Of a stretch of DNA of 64,000 nucleotides, positions 56,102 through 64,000 are shown piece after piece; position 1 is the first letter of the stretch; every line of letters begins with the position of its first letter. Location of the stretch: positions 175,384 through 239,383 of the forward strand of contig KB900456.1 of assembly GCA_000378885.1 (NCBI GenBank), read 5' to 3'. The notes beneath the pieces are model-generated. The model was not told the origin of the DNA. It ran no database searches and was given only the letters and a program-made list of their open reading frames with translations. The translations under genes were made by a program, and so were the position numbers. This DNA is from an actinobacterium SCGC AAA044-N04 (lineage in GTDB: Bacteria > Actinomycetota > Actinomycetes > Nanopelagicales > Nanopelagicaceae).

Positions 56102-57006
56102 GCGTGCCTTCCTGCGAATTCCCGAGCAGCAGACAGGTCATCTGCAGTTTTTAGGGCAAAAGTTTCAATCTCCGGAGCACCCCGCTTGAGTAAGCCAACC
56201 AGAGTTCCCGCCGGTGGCAATTCAATGACACCCGTAACTCCTAAGTTTTTAAGTGTTTGCATACATAAGTCCCAGCGCACTGGATTAGCAATCTGATTAA
56301 CGATTCGTGTGAGCACCTGCGCACCATCGCTCACAACTTCACCATCTTTATTAGAAATAAAAGAGATTGTCGTAGGCGCAGTTGAAATGGTTGCAGCAAG
56401 AGTGCGCAAAGGCTCAACTGCAGGTTCCATAAAACTTGTGTGAAAAGCTCCAGCAACAGCTAATGCACGAACTCGAGCCCCTTGTGGAGGATTTTCAGAT
56501 AGCGCGGCAAGTGCTGCTAAGTCACCGGCTGCAACAATTTGTCCACCGCCATTATCGTTTGCTGCAACAAGATTAAGTTCATCTAGTTGTTTCAAAACAA
56601 CTTCGCGATCCCCACCCAAAACCGCCGACATTCCAGCAGGAGAAAGGGCTGCCGCTTTTGCCATTTCTATTCCACGTGCTCGCACTAGGCGTAATGCATC
56701 TTCATCAGATATCGCACCGCTTAATGCCGCTGCAGCTAGTTCACCCACAGAGTGTCCTGAGGTGAATGCAAAATTCTTGATTCCAAGTGCATGAGCACCT
56801 AAGAGAGATGCCGCAACGATTAGTGGCTGCGCGTTGGCCGTGTCTTTGATTTCATCTGCATCTGCTTTTGTACCAAGTCTAATTAAATCTAAATCAATGC
56901 GCATGGACCATTGAGATAAGAGCGCATGGAATTCGGGATTAGTCACCCAAGAACTAAACATTGCCGGAGTTTGGGAACCTTGTCCCGGAGCAATAATTGC
57001 TAACAC
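56098..57006 (-). CDS. fabD: Malonyl-CoA:ACP transacylase
   Basis: Loads malonate onto ACP. The 302-residue protein has the N-terminal APGQGSQ loop, the nucleophile Ser86 in GHSVGE, and the catalytic His in AGAFHTSFM. It starts at GTG 57006, 7 bases after a leftward TAAAGT box, and opens the fatty-acid operon. No dedicated regulator gene is adjacent, unlike the fabD neighbourhood in Streptomyces. Confidence 0.95.
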   Translation of the reverse strand: MLAIIAPGQGSQTPAMFSSWVTNPEFHALLSQWSMRIDLDLIRLGTKADADEIKDTANAQPLIVAASLLGAHALGIKNFAFTSGHSVGELAAAALSGAISDEDALRLVRARGIEMAKAAALSPAGMSAVLGGDREVVLKQLDELNLVAANDNGGGQIVAAGDLAALAALSENPPQGARVRALAVAGAFHTSFMEPAVEPLRTLAATISTAPTTISFISNKDGEVVSDGAQVLTRIVNQIANPVRWDLCMQTLKNLGVTGVIELPPAGTLVGLLKRGAPEIETFALKTADDLSAAREFAGRHA

Positions 57007-57013
57007 GCTTAAT

Positions 57014-57019
57014 ACTTTA
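57014..57019 (-). promoter_or_regulatory. -10 box TAAAGT (leftward), leaderless start of fabD
   Basis: Read on the minus strand, TAAAGT ends 7 bases before GTG 57006, giving the fatty-acid operon its own promoter 18 bases after the glgX stop. Confidence 0.5.
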
Positions 57020-57036
57020 CTCGAATGAGTCGATTA

Positions 57037-59145
57037 CTACCTAGTACGAGTAACTAGCCAAACCTGAGCACTGTGTTGAGCAACAGTGATTTTTGCTTGC
57101 GGGGCTGCGATTGCAGGCTCATAGGTTGCAACATCTTTTGAGGCATCAAAGATGCATCGAAACGCTTCGCCCCAAGTGTCATCTGGAAGCGTGAATACAG
57201 TTTCGGCGCTAGAAGAATTCATAAGTAACAACAATCCACGATTTGGATCTGCTTCAACAAAGACTGTGATGCTTCGCTTTTCTTCATCCTGCCAATGGTC
57301 ATCGCCCATCTCGTGTCCACCTAATGAAAACCATGCAATATCTTTACGCTTTGTTCCTTCGTCAACGATGCCTGTAAAGAACTCTGAAGTGACATCAGCT
57401 AGATAAGTGGCACGAATCTTTGCTAACTCTTGGACCGCAGCCAAGATATCGCTACGTTGTTCATCTAAATTCCATGGCAATGCCCAACCACCATCAAGAG
57501 TTGCTTCACTTTCATCTTTAAAATCTATTGGTAATGAGTAGCCATTGTTTGAACCGCTTTGTGTGCGACTGACTTCATCGCCCATATTGAGCATGGGTAC
57601 ACCAGATGAGAGCATTAGAGTTGCAAGCATCGATTTCTTTAACCAATGCCTAATAGTGTTGACACCTAAATCATCTGTTTCACCTTCAATACCAACATTC
57701 CACGATCTATTGGAATCACTTCCATCGGCATTATTTTCTAAGTTTGCTTCATTGTGTTTAGCGTTATAGGTGACCATGTCATGCAGTGTGAAGCCATCAT
57801 GGGCTGCAATGAAGTTAATGGATGAAGTTGGACCTCGGTAATAAAAAATTGAGCTAGAGCCGCTGATGCTGTTGGCAATATCAGCTACGCCTTCGCCATA
57901 TCCGCGCTCTAGATCTCCGAGCCAGAACTGACGCACTGAATCGCGGTAAGCATCGTTCCATTCGCGCCAAGGATGCGGGAAGTCACCGAGTGAGTAGCGA
58001 GAGATATCCCAAGGCTCTGCAATCATTTTCAGGTTTCGCAGAACTGAGTCGGATTCAATGGCAGACATAAGTGAGGAATTAAAGGCGCTATTGCTTGTGT
58101 AGAGGGCAGTGGTTAAATCAAAGCGGAAGCCATCCACGCCAATTACTTCTACCCACCAGCGCAGTGAATCAATAATTTGTCGAACTGAGTGGGGATTACT
58201 TGCGGCAAAAGTATTGCCACAGCCAGTGACATCAATGTAATTGCCGTTAGCATCTTGGCGATAGTAAGCCTTGTTATCTATTCCCTTATAGGAAAGGGTT
58301 GGCCCGCCCACTCCACCTTCAGCGGTGTGGTTATAAACGACATCTAAAATTACTTCGATTCCAGCGTTGTGGAGTTGATCAACAGAGTGTTGCAGTTCGG
58401 TCACAGGATCATTTGTTGATGCATAGGCACCATGCGGTGCACTAAATGCTAAGGAGTTATATCCCCAATAGTTCTTACGCCCACGTGCATAGATGCCAGG
58501 CTCAGTAACTGATGCTGCAATTGGTAAAAGCTCAAGGGCTGTTATTCCAATAGATTTTAAATGTGAAATCGTTGAAGGATGACCAAGTGCTTTATACGTG
58601 CCTCGCTCATTTTCAGGAATATCTAAATTCTTGGCTGTAAGACCTTGCACGTGTGCTTCATAAATTATTGTCTTTGCCCAAGGCACTAGTGGGCGATTTA
58701 TCTGGCGAGCGCGGTGATCAGTAACAACGCTATAAGGAAGCTTTCCTGCACTATCTCGATCATCGCGAATAGTCAGATCTCCAGTTCCCACACCATCGGT
58801 TGCAAGATGGCCATAGATTTCAGGGACATAGTGAAGTTGTCCATCAAGTGCATGCGTATATGGATCAATCAAAAGTTTGGCTGCGTTAAAGCGAACTCCG
58901 TGTTCTGGTTGCCATGGGCCATAGACGCGGTATCCATATCGTTGACCCGGACGAACGCCTGCTAAATAACCGTGCCAAATTGGGCCGTTGCGATGTGACA
59001 TTGCAAAGCGGGTTTCAACTAACTTGCCATTGACTTCATTAAATAGGCACAGTTCAATGGCATCGGCGGCGTTAGACCAAATGGCAAAGTTAGTTCCACC
59101 CTCAGTCACTGTTGCACCAAGGGTCCGGGGGTCAGCGGGTAGCAC
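57037..59145 (-). CDS. glgX: Glycogen debranching enzyme GlgX (isoamylase type)
   Basis: Hydrolyses alpha-1,6 branches of glycogen or limit dextrins. The 702-residue GH13 protein has an N-terminal CBM48 (residues ~8-100), the barrel with VVYNHTAEG, the nucleophile Asp in GFRFDLTTAL, the acid Glu in MIAEPWD, and the AAHDGFTLHD histidine-aspartate. Full length for the family. GTG 59145 is the likely start, with CAGTAT as a weak leaderless -10. No other glycogen gene lies in the window. Confidence 0.94.
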   Translation of the reverse strand: MLPADPRTLGATVTEGGTNFAIWSNAADAIELCLFNEVNGKLVETRFAMSHRNGPIWHGYLAGVRPGQRYGYRVYGPWQPEHGVRFNAAKLLIDPYTHALDGQLHYVPEIYGHLATDGVGTGDLTIRDDRDSAGKLPYSVVTDHRARQINRPLVPWAKTIIYEAHVQGLTAKNLDIPENERGTYKALGHPSTISHLKSIGITALELLPIAASVTEPGIYARGRKNYWGYNSLAFSAPHGAYASTNDPVTELQHSVDQLHNAGIEVILDVVYNHTAEGGVGGPTLSYKGIDNKAYYRQDANGNYIDVTGCGNTFAASNPHSVRQIIDSLRWWVEVIGVDGFRFDLTTALYTSNSAFNSSLMSAIESDSVLRNLKMIAEPWDISRYSLGDFPHPWREWNDAYRDSVRQFWLGDLERGYGEGVADIANSISGSSSIFYYRGPTSSINFIAAHDGFTLHDMVTYNAKHNEANLENNADGSDSNRSWNVGIEGETDDLGVNTIRHWLKKSMLATLMLSSGVPMLNMGDEVSRTQSGSNNGYSLPIDFKDESEATLDGGWALPWNLDEQRSDILAAVQELAKIRATYLADVTSEFFTGIVDEGTKRKDIAWFSLGGHEMGDDHWQDEEKRSITVFVEADPNRGLLLLMNSSSAETVFTLPDDTWGEAFRCIFDASKDVATYEPAIAAPQAKITVAQHSAQVWLVTRTR

Positions 59146-59179
59146 GGCGCAATACTGCCGTGAAAAGTGCGGCTATGGG

Positions 59180-60028
59180 TTACGACACCCGCTCTTCAAA
59201 AACTTCGAGCAAGCCCGCTTCTCGGTGATTAACAAATTCTGGGTAGTAAATCACAGCATTTGAATTGACGTTTCGGCGCAAAAGGTTTCGCAAGTGTTCG
59301 CAAGCTATCAAATAGAGAGCAGCGGGTAGTAGATCAACTGAGCGTTTAAGAAACCAGGGTGTGCCATTTTTAAGCATCCACTTAATGGACTCAGCTCTGG
59401 GTTTCTTGACTACAGGGTCTAATTGGATAGGAGATATTTCCCATCTCTTACTTAAGATTTCGCGGAAGTGATGAGCCAGTAATTGGTGACCAAACTTAGA
59501 GGGGTGCATACGATCAATATGCCAAACTTTTCTTTCATAGATTCCTTCAAGTTCACGAGTTCTAAGGATCTCGGTTCCAAATTCGGCGGCTATTGCTTGT
59601 GTCACTTGATTAACTGCATTTATGCGACGGCGCAAGACGGCTCCAAGGGTCTTAGGCATTGGAACAATTAATGTGGGGTCGTGTAATTGCAGTAGCAGTA
59701 CTTCTGAACCAAGAGCTTTAAGCTGCTTAATGGTGCTACGTAAGTTTTGATGCAAGCGCTCGGGTGAAAAGCCATTTCGAAGTGCATCATTTCCGCCAAC
59801 GATTACCGCTGTGATTGAGGGGGAATGCAAAATCGCTTTAGGAAGTTGATCATGAAGAATCTCATCTGATTTCGCACCTGGGCGTGAGAGATTGACATAA
59901 ACAAGCGGATCTTTGAAGTTTTTAGCTAAGTAGTAACTCCACCCGCGGGAGTTGCCATTGCTATCGGTGTCACCGACGCCAGATGCGGCGCTATCTCCCA
60001 AAACTGCGAAGGTTGCGACGCGCTCCAC
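59180..60028 (-). CDS. SGNH/GDSL-family hydrolase
   Basis: A 282-residue esterase-like protein. The four SGNH blocks are visible: GDSAASG (Ser at about residue 13), SRPGAKSDE (Gly), VGGNDALR (Asn) and DRMHPSKFGH (Asp-x-x-His). No signal peptide, so it acts in the cytoplasm; a lipid or acyl-glycan ester substrate is likely given the two glycosyltransferases directly upstream in the same operon. After the catalytic domain there are about 85 residues of unknown role. It starts at ATG 60028, abutting the upstream stop. Confidence 0.82.
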   Translation of the reverse strand: MERVATFAVLGDSAASGVGDTDSNGNSRGWSYYLAKNFKDPLVYVNLSRPGAKSDEILHDQLPKAILHSPSITAVIVGGNDALRNGFSPERLHQNLRSTIKQLKALGSEVLLLQLHDPTLIVPMPKTLGAVLRRRINAVNQVTQAIAAEFGTEILRTRELEGIYERKVWHIDRMHPSKFGHQLLAHHFREILSKRWEISPIQLDPVVKKPRAESIKWMLKNGTPWFLKRSVDLLPAALYLIACEHLRNLLRRNVNSNAVIYYPEFVNHREAGLLEVFEERVS

Positions 60029-61177
60029 TTATGCCGCCCTAAGTCTTTTCTTTATTTCTGCGCTGTCGCCGTGAAGCTTGAGCATCAAAGATAGTGTTGC
60101 GCTCCACGGAAAATTTTCAGCTTGATGGAAACAGCGCTGAGGTAGTTTGGGATCCTTGCGCATTTCAAGTACGCGCTCGATGGCGTTCGCAAATTCATGC
60201 CCAGTATTGCCCGCAACAGCTCCAACTGGTTCAGAAGAGTCAATTAGAAGGAATTCACCGACCGCACTTGTATTTGATGCAACCACAGGTGTCCCAGCAG
60301 CTAGTGATTCAAGGGCTGCTAAACAGAAAGTTTCAATAGGACCAGGTGCGAGTGAAACATCTGCCGTTGCCAGAATTTCAGCCAAGCGTTCGCGATCTGC
60401 GATATATCCAAGGAATGTAACTGGCAATCCCTTGCTCTTCTCACGCAAATCCACATACATAGGGCCAATACCAACGTATATCAAGCGGGCATTAATGCCG
60501 CGTTCTAATAAGACCTTAAGAGCTTCGATAGAGCGTGCTGGATGTTTTTCTCTAGACATGCGGCCGCAATGCACCAGTAGAACTTCAGCTCCTTGCAATA
60601 AGTCTTTACGAAATTCTTCGTTACGCAAATATGGTGAGAACTTATCTAAATCAACACCTAGAGGTACTCTCACAAGGTTTGTGGTTTTGATTTCTTCAAA
60701 CTCTTTGGACGCAAACTCAGTTGTAGTGATTATATGCTTAAAGCGCGATGACAGTCTGCGGTTATGCCAATCGACGATGCGCTTGAGTGAAAAAGGGAAG
60801 TAGTTCTTAGCTAATCCACTCAAAGTCTCATGACTAAAAACTACAGCTGCAATATTTCGCTGGCCTGCCCAAGCGCCGATTTTCGAGAGAGTGAAACGAT
60901 CTGAAATTTCTAATACATCTGGCTTGAGTGTGATCAGAAGCTTTTTTACATCGCGATTATTGCGAATGATGCGATAACCACCACTAAAAGGGATCTCAAT
61001 AGAGGGCATCGTAATTCTGGTGCCACTCGTTGATTCTTCACAGTAGAAGCCTGTGCCAGGCACTATGTAAGTAAAAGAATGACCTCGGGCCACATATCCG
61101 GTGCCTAATTGATGAAGAGTCGTTTTAATTCCACCTGATTTTGGACCATAGAAATTGGCGATATGGACTATCTTCAT
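60029..61177 (-). CDS. Glycosyltransferase, GT4 family
   Basis: A 382-residue GT-B retaining glycosyltransferase. N-terminal acceptor motif is FYGPKSGGIKTTLHQLG; the donor site has HCGRMSREKHPARSIEAL near residue 210 and the E-x7-E motif in GPIETFCLAALESLAAGTPVVAS. Sugar and acceptor cannot be deduced. It overlaps the upstream glycosyltransferase by 4 bases and is followed directly by the SGNH gene, so the three act in one pathway, perhaps making or modifying a glycolipid. Confidence 0.85.
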   Translation of the reverse strand: MKIVHIANFYGPKSGGIKTTLHQLGTGYVARGHSFTYIVPGTGFYCEESTSGTRITMPSIEIPFSGGYRIIRNNRDVKKLLITLKPDVLEISDRFTLSKIGAWAGQRNIAAVVFSHETLSGLAKNYFPFSLKRIVDWHNRRLSSRFKHIITTTEFASKEFEEIKTTNLVRVPLGVDLDKFSPYLRNEEFRKDLLQGAEVLLVHCGRMSREKHPARSIEALKVLLERGINARLIYVGIGPMYVDLREKSKGLPVTFLGYIADRERLAEILATADVSLAPGPIETFCLAALESLAAGTPVVASNTSAVGEFLLIDSSEPVGAVAGNTGHEFANAIERVLEMRKDPKLPQRCFHQAENFPWSATLSLMLKLHGDSAEIKKRLRAA

Positions 61178-62316
61178 GCGACATTCTCCTTCATTCTCTG
61201 ATCTGAAACTTGGATTAATTCTCGGTAGTGATTCATTAGCTGCGAATTAACAAGGTCCCAAGAGTTATCTATTACTGATGCACGCGTACGTTGGCGCAAG
61301 ATTGCTGGCTCATGCTTGTTCAAAAGATTGTTAACATTTTGGTTTAGTGCAACCGAGTCTGCAGTATTAATGAGATAACCCGTCCAACCATGCTTGACCA
61401 GATCCAACGGACCACCAGAGTTGGGAGCAATGACCGGGACGCCCGAGGCAAGGGCTTCTTGAATTGATTGGCAGAAGGTTTCATGTGCACCTGTATGAAC
61501 AAAGATATCCAGAGATGCGTAGTATCTAGCTAAATCGTCACCACTTTGATAACCAACAAAGCGAGCATTGGGCAAGTACTTTTCAAGGCGAGCACGTGCT
61601 GGGCCTTCACCAACAATTACTAACTGAACATCATCTCTAATGTCTAGAACCTTGAGATCATCAATTCGTTTTTCATTAGCAAGGCGGCCAACGTATCCAA
61701 TGATTTTGCGATCAGGCCGTGAACCTAAAAGTTCACATCGCAAATCGATATCACGCTTTTCTGGTGTGAACTTCACTGCGTCAACGCCGCGTTTCCACAG
61801 GTGCACATTCTTAACACCGCTTTGTTCTAAATCTTTGCAAGACCAAGTCGAAGGTGCCAAGGTGCGATCACTAGACGAGTGAATCTTTCCAACCCACTTC
61901 TTCAATGAATTATGAGCAATAGTTAGGCCGTAGTGACGCGCAAATCCTGCAATGTCAGTTTGGTAAATTGATAAAGTTGGAATGTTGAGATTCTGTGCAA
62001 TCTTGGTTGCATATTTGCCAAGAAAGATGGGCGAAGCTAAATGAATGACATCAGGAGCAAAACCATCAATCAATGGCTCTAAAGCTCTCTGGGGAAAGCC
62101 AAGGGGGATTAAACCTTTCATTTCAAGACTAGGAACGCGCTTAATGCGAAAGCCGGCATATTCGCGAGGAGCATCGATGCTTTCAGGTGCAATGACTAAG
62201 GCTTCATGGCCCCCACTTTTAAGATGTTCTAGAACCCTTAAAACAGAGTTAGTCACTCCATTGATCTGGGGTAGGAATGACTCAGTAACGATTGCAATGC
62301 GCATCTTCTGACTCAT
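61174..62316 (-). CDS. Glycosyltransferase, GT4 family (MgtA/PimB-like)
   Basis: A 380-residue GT-B enzyme. The N-terminal TESFLPQINGVTNSVLRVLEHL resembles GDP-mannose-dependent alpha-mannosyltransferases such as MgtA, with GRLANEKRIDDLKVL as the donor loop and HTGAHETFCQSIQEALASGVPVIAP as the E-x7-E region. A mannosyl glycolipid product is plausible for an actinobacterium but not proven. It heads the leftward GT-GT-SGNH operon and is divergent from etfB, with 122 bases between. Confidence 0.86.
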   Translation of the reverse strand: MSQKMRIAIVTESFLPQINGVTNSVLRVLEHLKSGGHEALVIAPESIDAPREYAGFRIKRVPSLEMKGLIPLGFPQRALEPLIDGFAPDVIHLASPIFLGKYATKIAQNLNIPTLSIYQTDIAGFARHYGLTIAHNSLKKWVGKIHSSSDRTLAPSTWSCKDLEQSGVKNVHLWKRGVDAVKFTPEKRDIDLRCELLGSRPDRKIIGYVGRLANEKRIDDLKVLDIRDDVQLVIVGEGPARARLEKYLPNARFVGYQSGDDLARYYASLDIFVHTGAHETFCQSIQEALASGVPVIAPNSGGPLDLVKHGWTGYLINTADSVALNQNVNNLLNKHEPAILRQRTRASVIDNSWDLVNSQLMNHYRELIQVSDQRMKENVA

Positions 62317-62412
62317 GGCCCTCAGGGTCGGTTACCTCAAAAGACTCAAGTAATCCTTGAGGTTACGTGTTGGCAAATCATGCGTGAAATCTGAGAATTA
62401 GTTGGTCAATCG

Positions 62413-62430
62413 GGTTACTGGCCAGTAACC
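62413..62430. promoter_or_regulatory. 18-bp perfect palindrome at the etfB promoter
   Basis: GGTTACTGGCCAGTAACC is fully symmetric and overlaps the -10 box TAACCT, so a bound dimer would block polymerase. Length and symmetry fit a TetR-type operator. A half-site GGTTAC recurs at 62325-62330 and again near 62361. Confidence 0.6.
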
Positions 62431-62431
62431 T
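62426..62431 (+). promoter_or_regulatory. -10 box TAACCT, leaderless start of etfB
   Basis: TAACCT ends 7 bases before ATG 62439 and shares five bases with the palindrome. Confidence 0.5.
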
Positions 62432-62438
62432 TGGCCAC

Positions 62439-63224
62439 ATGAAGATCGCAGTCTGCATTAAACAGGTCCCAGATTCATGGGCTGAGAAGAAGATGGTTGG
62501 TGGATTACTCGATCGCGCCAATGTTGATGCAGTTCTCAATGATTTAGATGAATACGCGGTTGAAGAAGCACTTCGAATTGCAGAAGCACATGGTGGCAAT
62601 GAAGAAGGCGGGGCTAACACAGTCACTGTTATTTCAATGGGACCAGAGCGTGCAACTGAAGCAGTGCGAAAAGCTTTGTCAATGGGCGCAAATGATGCGA
62701 TTTTGATTAGTGATGCAGTTCTGGCTGGCGCCGATGCCATTGTGACAGCTGAAACCTTAGCCAACGTGATTTTCAAAGGTGACTACGACATCGTTATCTG
62801 TGGAACTGAATCAACAGATGCTCGTATGAGCGTTGTGCCAGCAATGATCAGCGAAAAGCTGGGATGTGCCCAGTTAACTTTTGCTTCCAAAGTAACAGTT
62901 GATCCAGGTGCTAAGAAGGTTTCAATTACACGTGTTACCGAAGCTGGTGTTGATGAAGTCCACGGAGAATTTCCTTGCGTGATTAGCGTTGTTGAAAAGA
63001 TTAATGAACCTCGCTACCCATCCTTTAAGGGCATTATGGCAGCGAAGAAAAAAACTATTGATGTCCGTGACTTTGCTAGCACAGGTGCTGAATTCACCAA
63101 GTCATGGTCTGCAGTAATTGATGCAGCACCTCGTCCGCCGCGTGCTGCGGGTGTTGTTGTGACTGATGATGGATCAGCCGGTCAAAAACTTGTTGATTTC
63201 TTGAGTGATAAGAAGTTGATATGA
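62439..63224 (+). CDS. etfB: Electron transfer flavoprotein beta subunit
   Basis: Small subunit of the ETF heterodimer that passes electrons from acyl-CoA and other dehydrogenases to the quinone pool. The 261-residue protein has the N-terminal [18 protein letters not shown], the ETF beta signature around [23 protein letters not shown] (residues about 130-152) and the AMP-binding stretch near [18 protein letters not shown]. The start is leaderless type. Its stop overlaps the etfA start by 4 bases. Confidence 0.95.
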   Translation: MKIAVCIKQVPDSWAEKKMVGGLLDRANVDAVLNDLDEYAVEEALRIAEAHGGNEEGGANTVTVISMGPERATEAVRKALSMGANDAILISDAVLAGADAIVTAETLANVIFKGDYDIVICGTESTDARMSVVPAMISEKLGCAQLTFASKVTVDPGAKKVSITRVTEAGVDEVHGEFPCVISVVEKINEPRYPSFKGIMAAKKKTIDVRDFASTGAEFTKSWSAVIDAAPRPPRAAGVVVTDDGSAGQKLVDFLSDKKLI

Positions 63225-64000
63225 GCACCGTATTAATTCTGGCAGATTTTGCTGGCGAAAAGGCAACTAAATCAACGGTTGAACTAGCAACGGCTGGGGC
63301 AGTTATTGGTGAAGTAACAGCCCTTGTTTTAGCTCCGGTTGGAAAAGGCGCAGCGTATGCAGCAACTGTTAATCAGGGACCTGTTACAAAAGTATTAGTG
63401 ATTGAATCAGATGACTTCACAAAGCATGGAGTTGCAGCATGTGCAGATGCGCTCGCACATATCATCGGGCAAACTCAGCCATCTGCTGTTCTAGTTGTTT
63501 CACATGCCTTTGGTAAGGAAGTAGCCGGACGTGTGGCAATGAAATTAAAGCTTGGCATTATTACTGATGCAGTAGAAGTTGCTGCAGATTGCTCTGCCAC
63601 TCAATTGGTATTTGGTGGATCTACAACTGTCCACTCAAATGTTGCCGCTGGTACTGCAATTATCACTGTGCGCCCAAATACCATCACTGCAAATTTTGCT
63701 CCAGCTTCACCTACAATTGAAAACACGACCGCGCCAATCTCTGATTGCTCAAAGAAAGCAACGATTACTTCCTCACAACCTCCAGTTAAGGGCGGTCGTC
63801 CAGAGTTAACTGAGGCCAACATTGTTGTTTCAGGTGGGCGTGGAACAAATGGAGATTTTGCAGCAGTAGAAGCCTTCGCAGATTCATTAGGTGCAGCAGT
63901 TGGTGCATCACGCGCAGCAACGGATGCTGGTTGGTATCCACATTCTCATCAAGTAGGTCAGACTGGAAAAACTGTGAGCCCACAGCTCTATGTTGCTTGC
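63221..64000 (+). CDS. etfA: Electron transfer flavoprotein alpha subunit (3' partial)
   Basis: Large, FAD-binding ETF subunit. The frame is open from ATG 63221 to the window end (260 codons), so the C-terminal FAD domain is mostly missing. Visible features: [14 protein letters not shown], the domain I segment [26 protein letters not shown], and the start of the FAD region with [14 protein letters not shown] and [25 protein letters not shown]. Coupled to etfB; the pair likely answers to the palindrome upstream and points to fatty- or amino-acid oxidation. Confidence 0.94.
   Translation, partial: MSTVLILADFAGEKATKSTVELATAGAVIGEVTALVLAPVGKGAAYAATVNQGPVTKVLVIESDDFTKHGVAACADALAHIIGQTQPSAVLVVSHAFGKEVAGRVAMKLKLGIITDAVEVAADCSATQLVFGGSTTVHSNVAAGTAIITVRPNTITANFAPASPTIENTTAPISDCSKKATITSSQPPVKGGRPELTEANIVVSGGRGTNGDFAAVEAFADSLGAAVGASRAATDAGWYPHSHQVGQTGKTVSPQLYVAC

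Noticed and set aside
60147..60803. 218-codon plus-strand frame
   Set aside because: Antisense to a well-supported glycosyltransferase; no motif recognised.

Overview
The window looks like ordinary chromosome from a small-genome, low-GC actinobacterium. The gene families are actinobacterial: DUF3145, a GlnA2-type glutamine synthetase, a fabD-fabH-acpP-fabF-accD operon, a dgt-dnaG pair and a PH-domain membrane protein. The DNA is AT-richer than most of that phylum, spacers are tiny and neighbouring genes often overlap. A freshwater acI / Nanopelagicales relative is my best guess, but this is an inference from gene content and style, not from a marker-gene comparison. I see no phage, insertion sequence, integrase, CRISPR array or rRNA. 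No gene-free stretch exceeds 300 bases.

Layout. 1-3.1 kb: phosphate import (pstA, pstB, pstS), with a PHO-box-like repeat before pstS. 3.1-6.3 kb: a 49-aa membrane protein, a DinB-fold protein and two overlapping MFS exporters. 6.5-13.4 kb: a peptide/nickel-type ABC importer (binding protein, two permeases, fused double ATPase), interrupted by an opposite-strand PH-domain gene. 13.4-20.3 kb: TRIC channel, tgt, a MarR regulator, a protein built almost only of Ala/Lys/Arg/Pro, another MFS, panB and nadE. 20.3-25.1 kb: amino-acid biosynthesis (cysK-cysE, glnA, leuA); cysK and leuA are each preceded by a tiny leader peptide. 25.1-34 kb: recO-uppS, a ZIP transporter, glyS-dusB, a DUF218 protein, dgt, dnaG and tRNA-Asn. 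34-43.8 kb: a DoxX-Rieske fusion, an ACT protein, galactose use (galK, galE, galT, alpha-galactosidase) and glycerol use (glpK, glpD). 43.8-50.5 kb: GH25 muramidase, a DnaX-tail-like protein, an orphan response regulator, nnrD, katG, tRNA-Met, an M23 peptidase and a cold-shock protein. 50.8-57 kb: DUF3145, SIMPL and the type II fatty-acid operon. 57-64 kb: glgX, an SGNH hydrolase, two glycosyltransferases and etfB-etfA (the last cut by the window edge).

Regulation. The strongest pattern is leaderless transcription: about twenty start codons lie 6 or 7 nt after a TANNNT -10 hexamer. Two of these drive leader peptides. One, ahead of cysK, ends in a cysteine-rich tail; the other, ahead of leuA, carries three consecutive leucine codons. 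In both, RNA in or beside the diagnostic codons is complementary to the Shine-Dalgarno sequence of the biosynthetic gene. This suggests a stalled ribosome frees the downstream ribosome-binding site. That pair is the best candidate here for a distinctive regulatory system. Several convergent genes share stop codons on opposite strands, and some divergent genes have overlapping promoters, as expected of a compressed genome.
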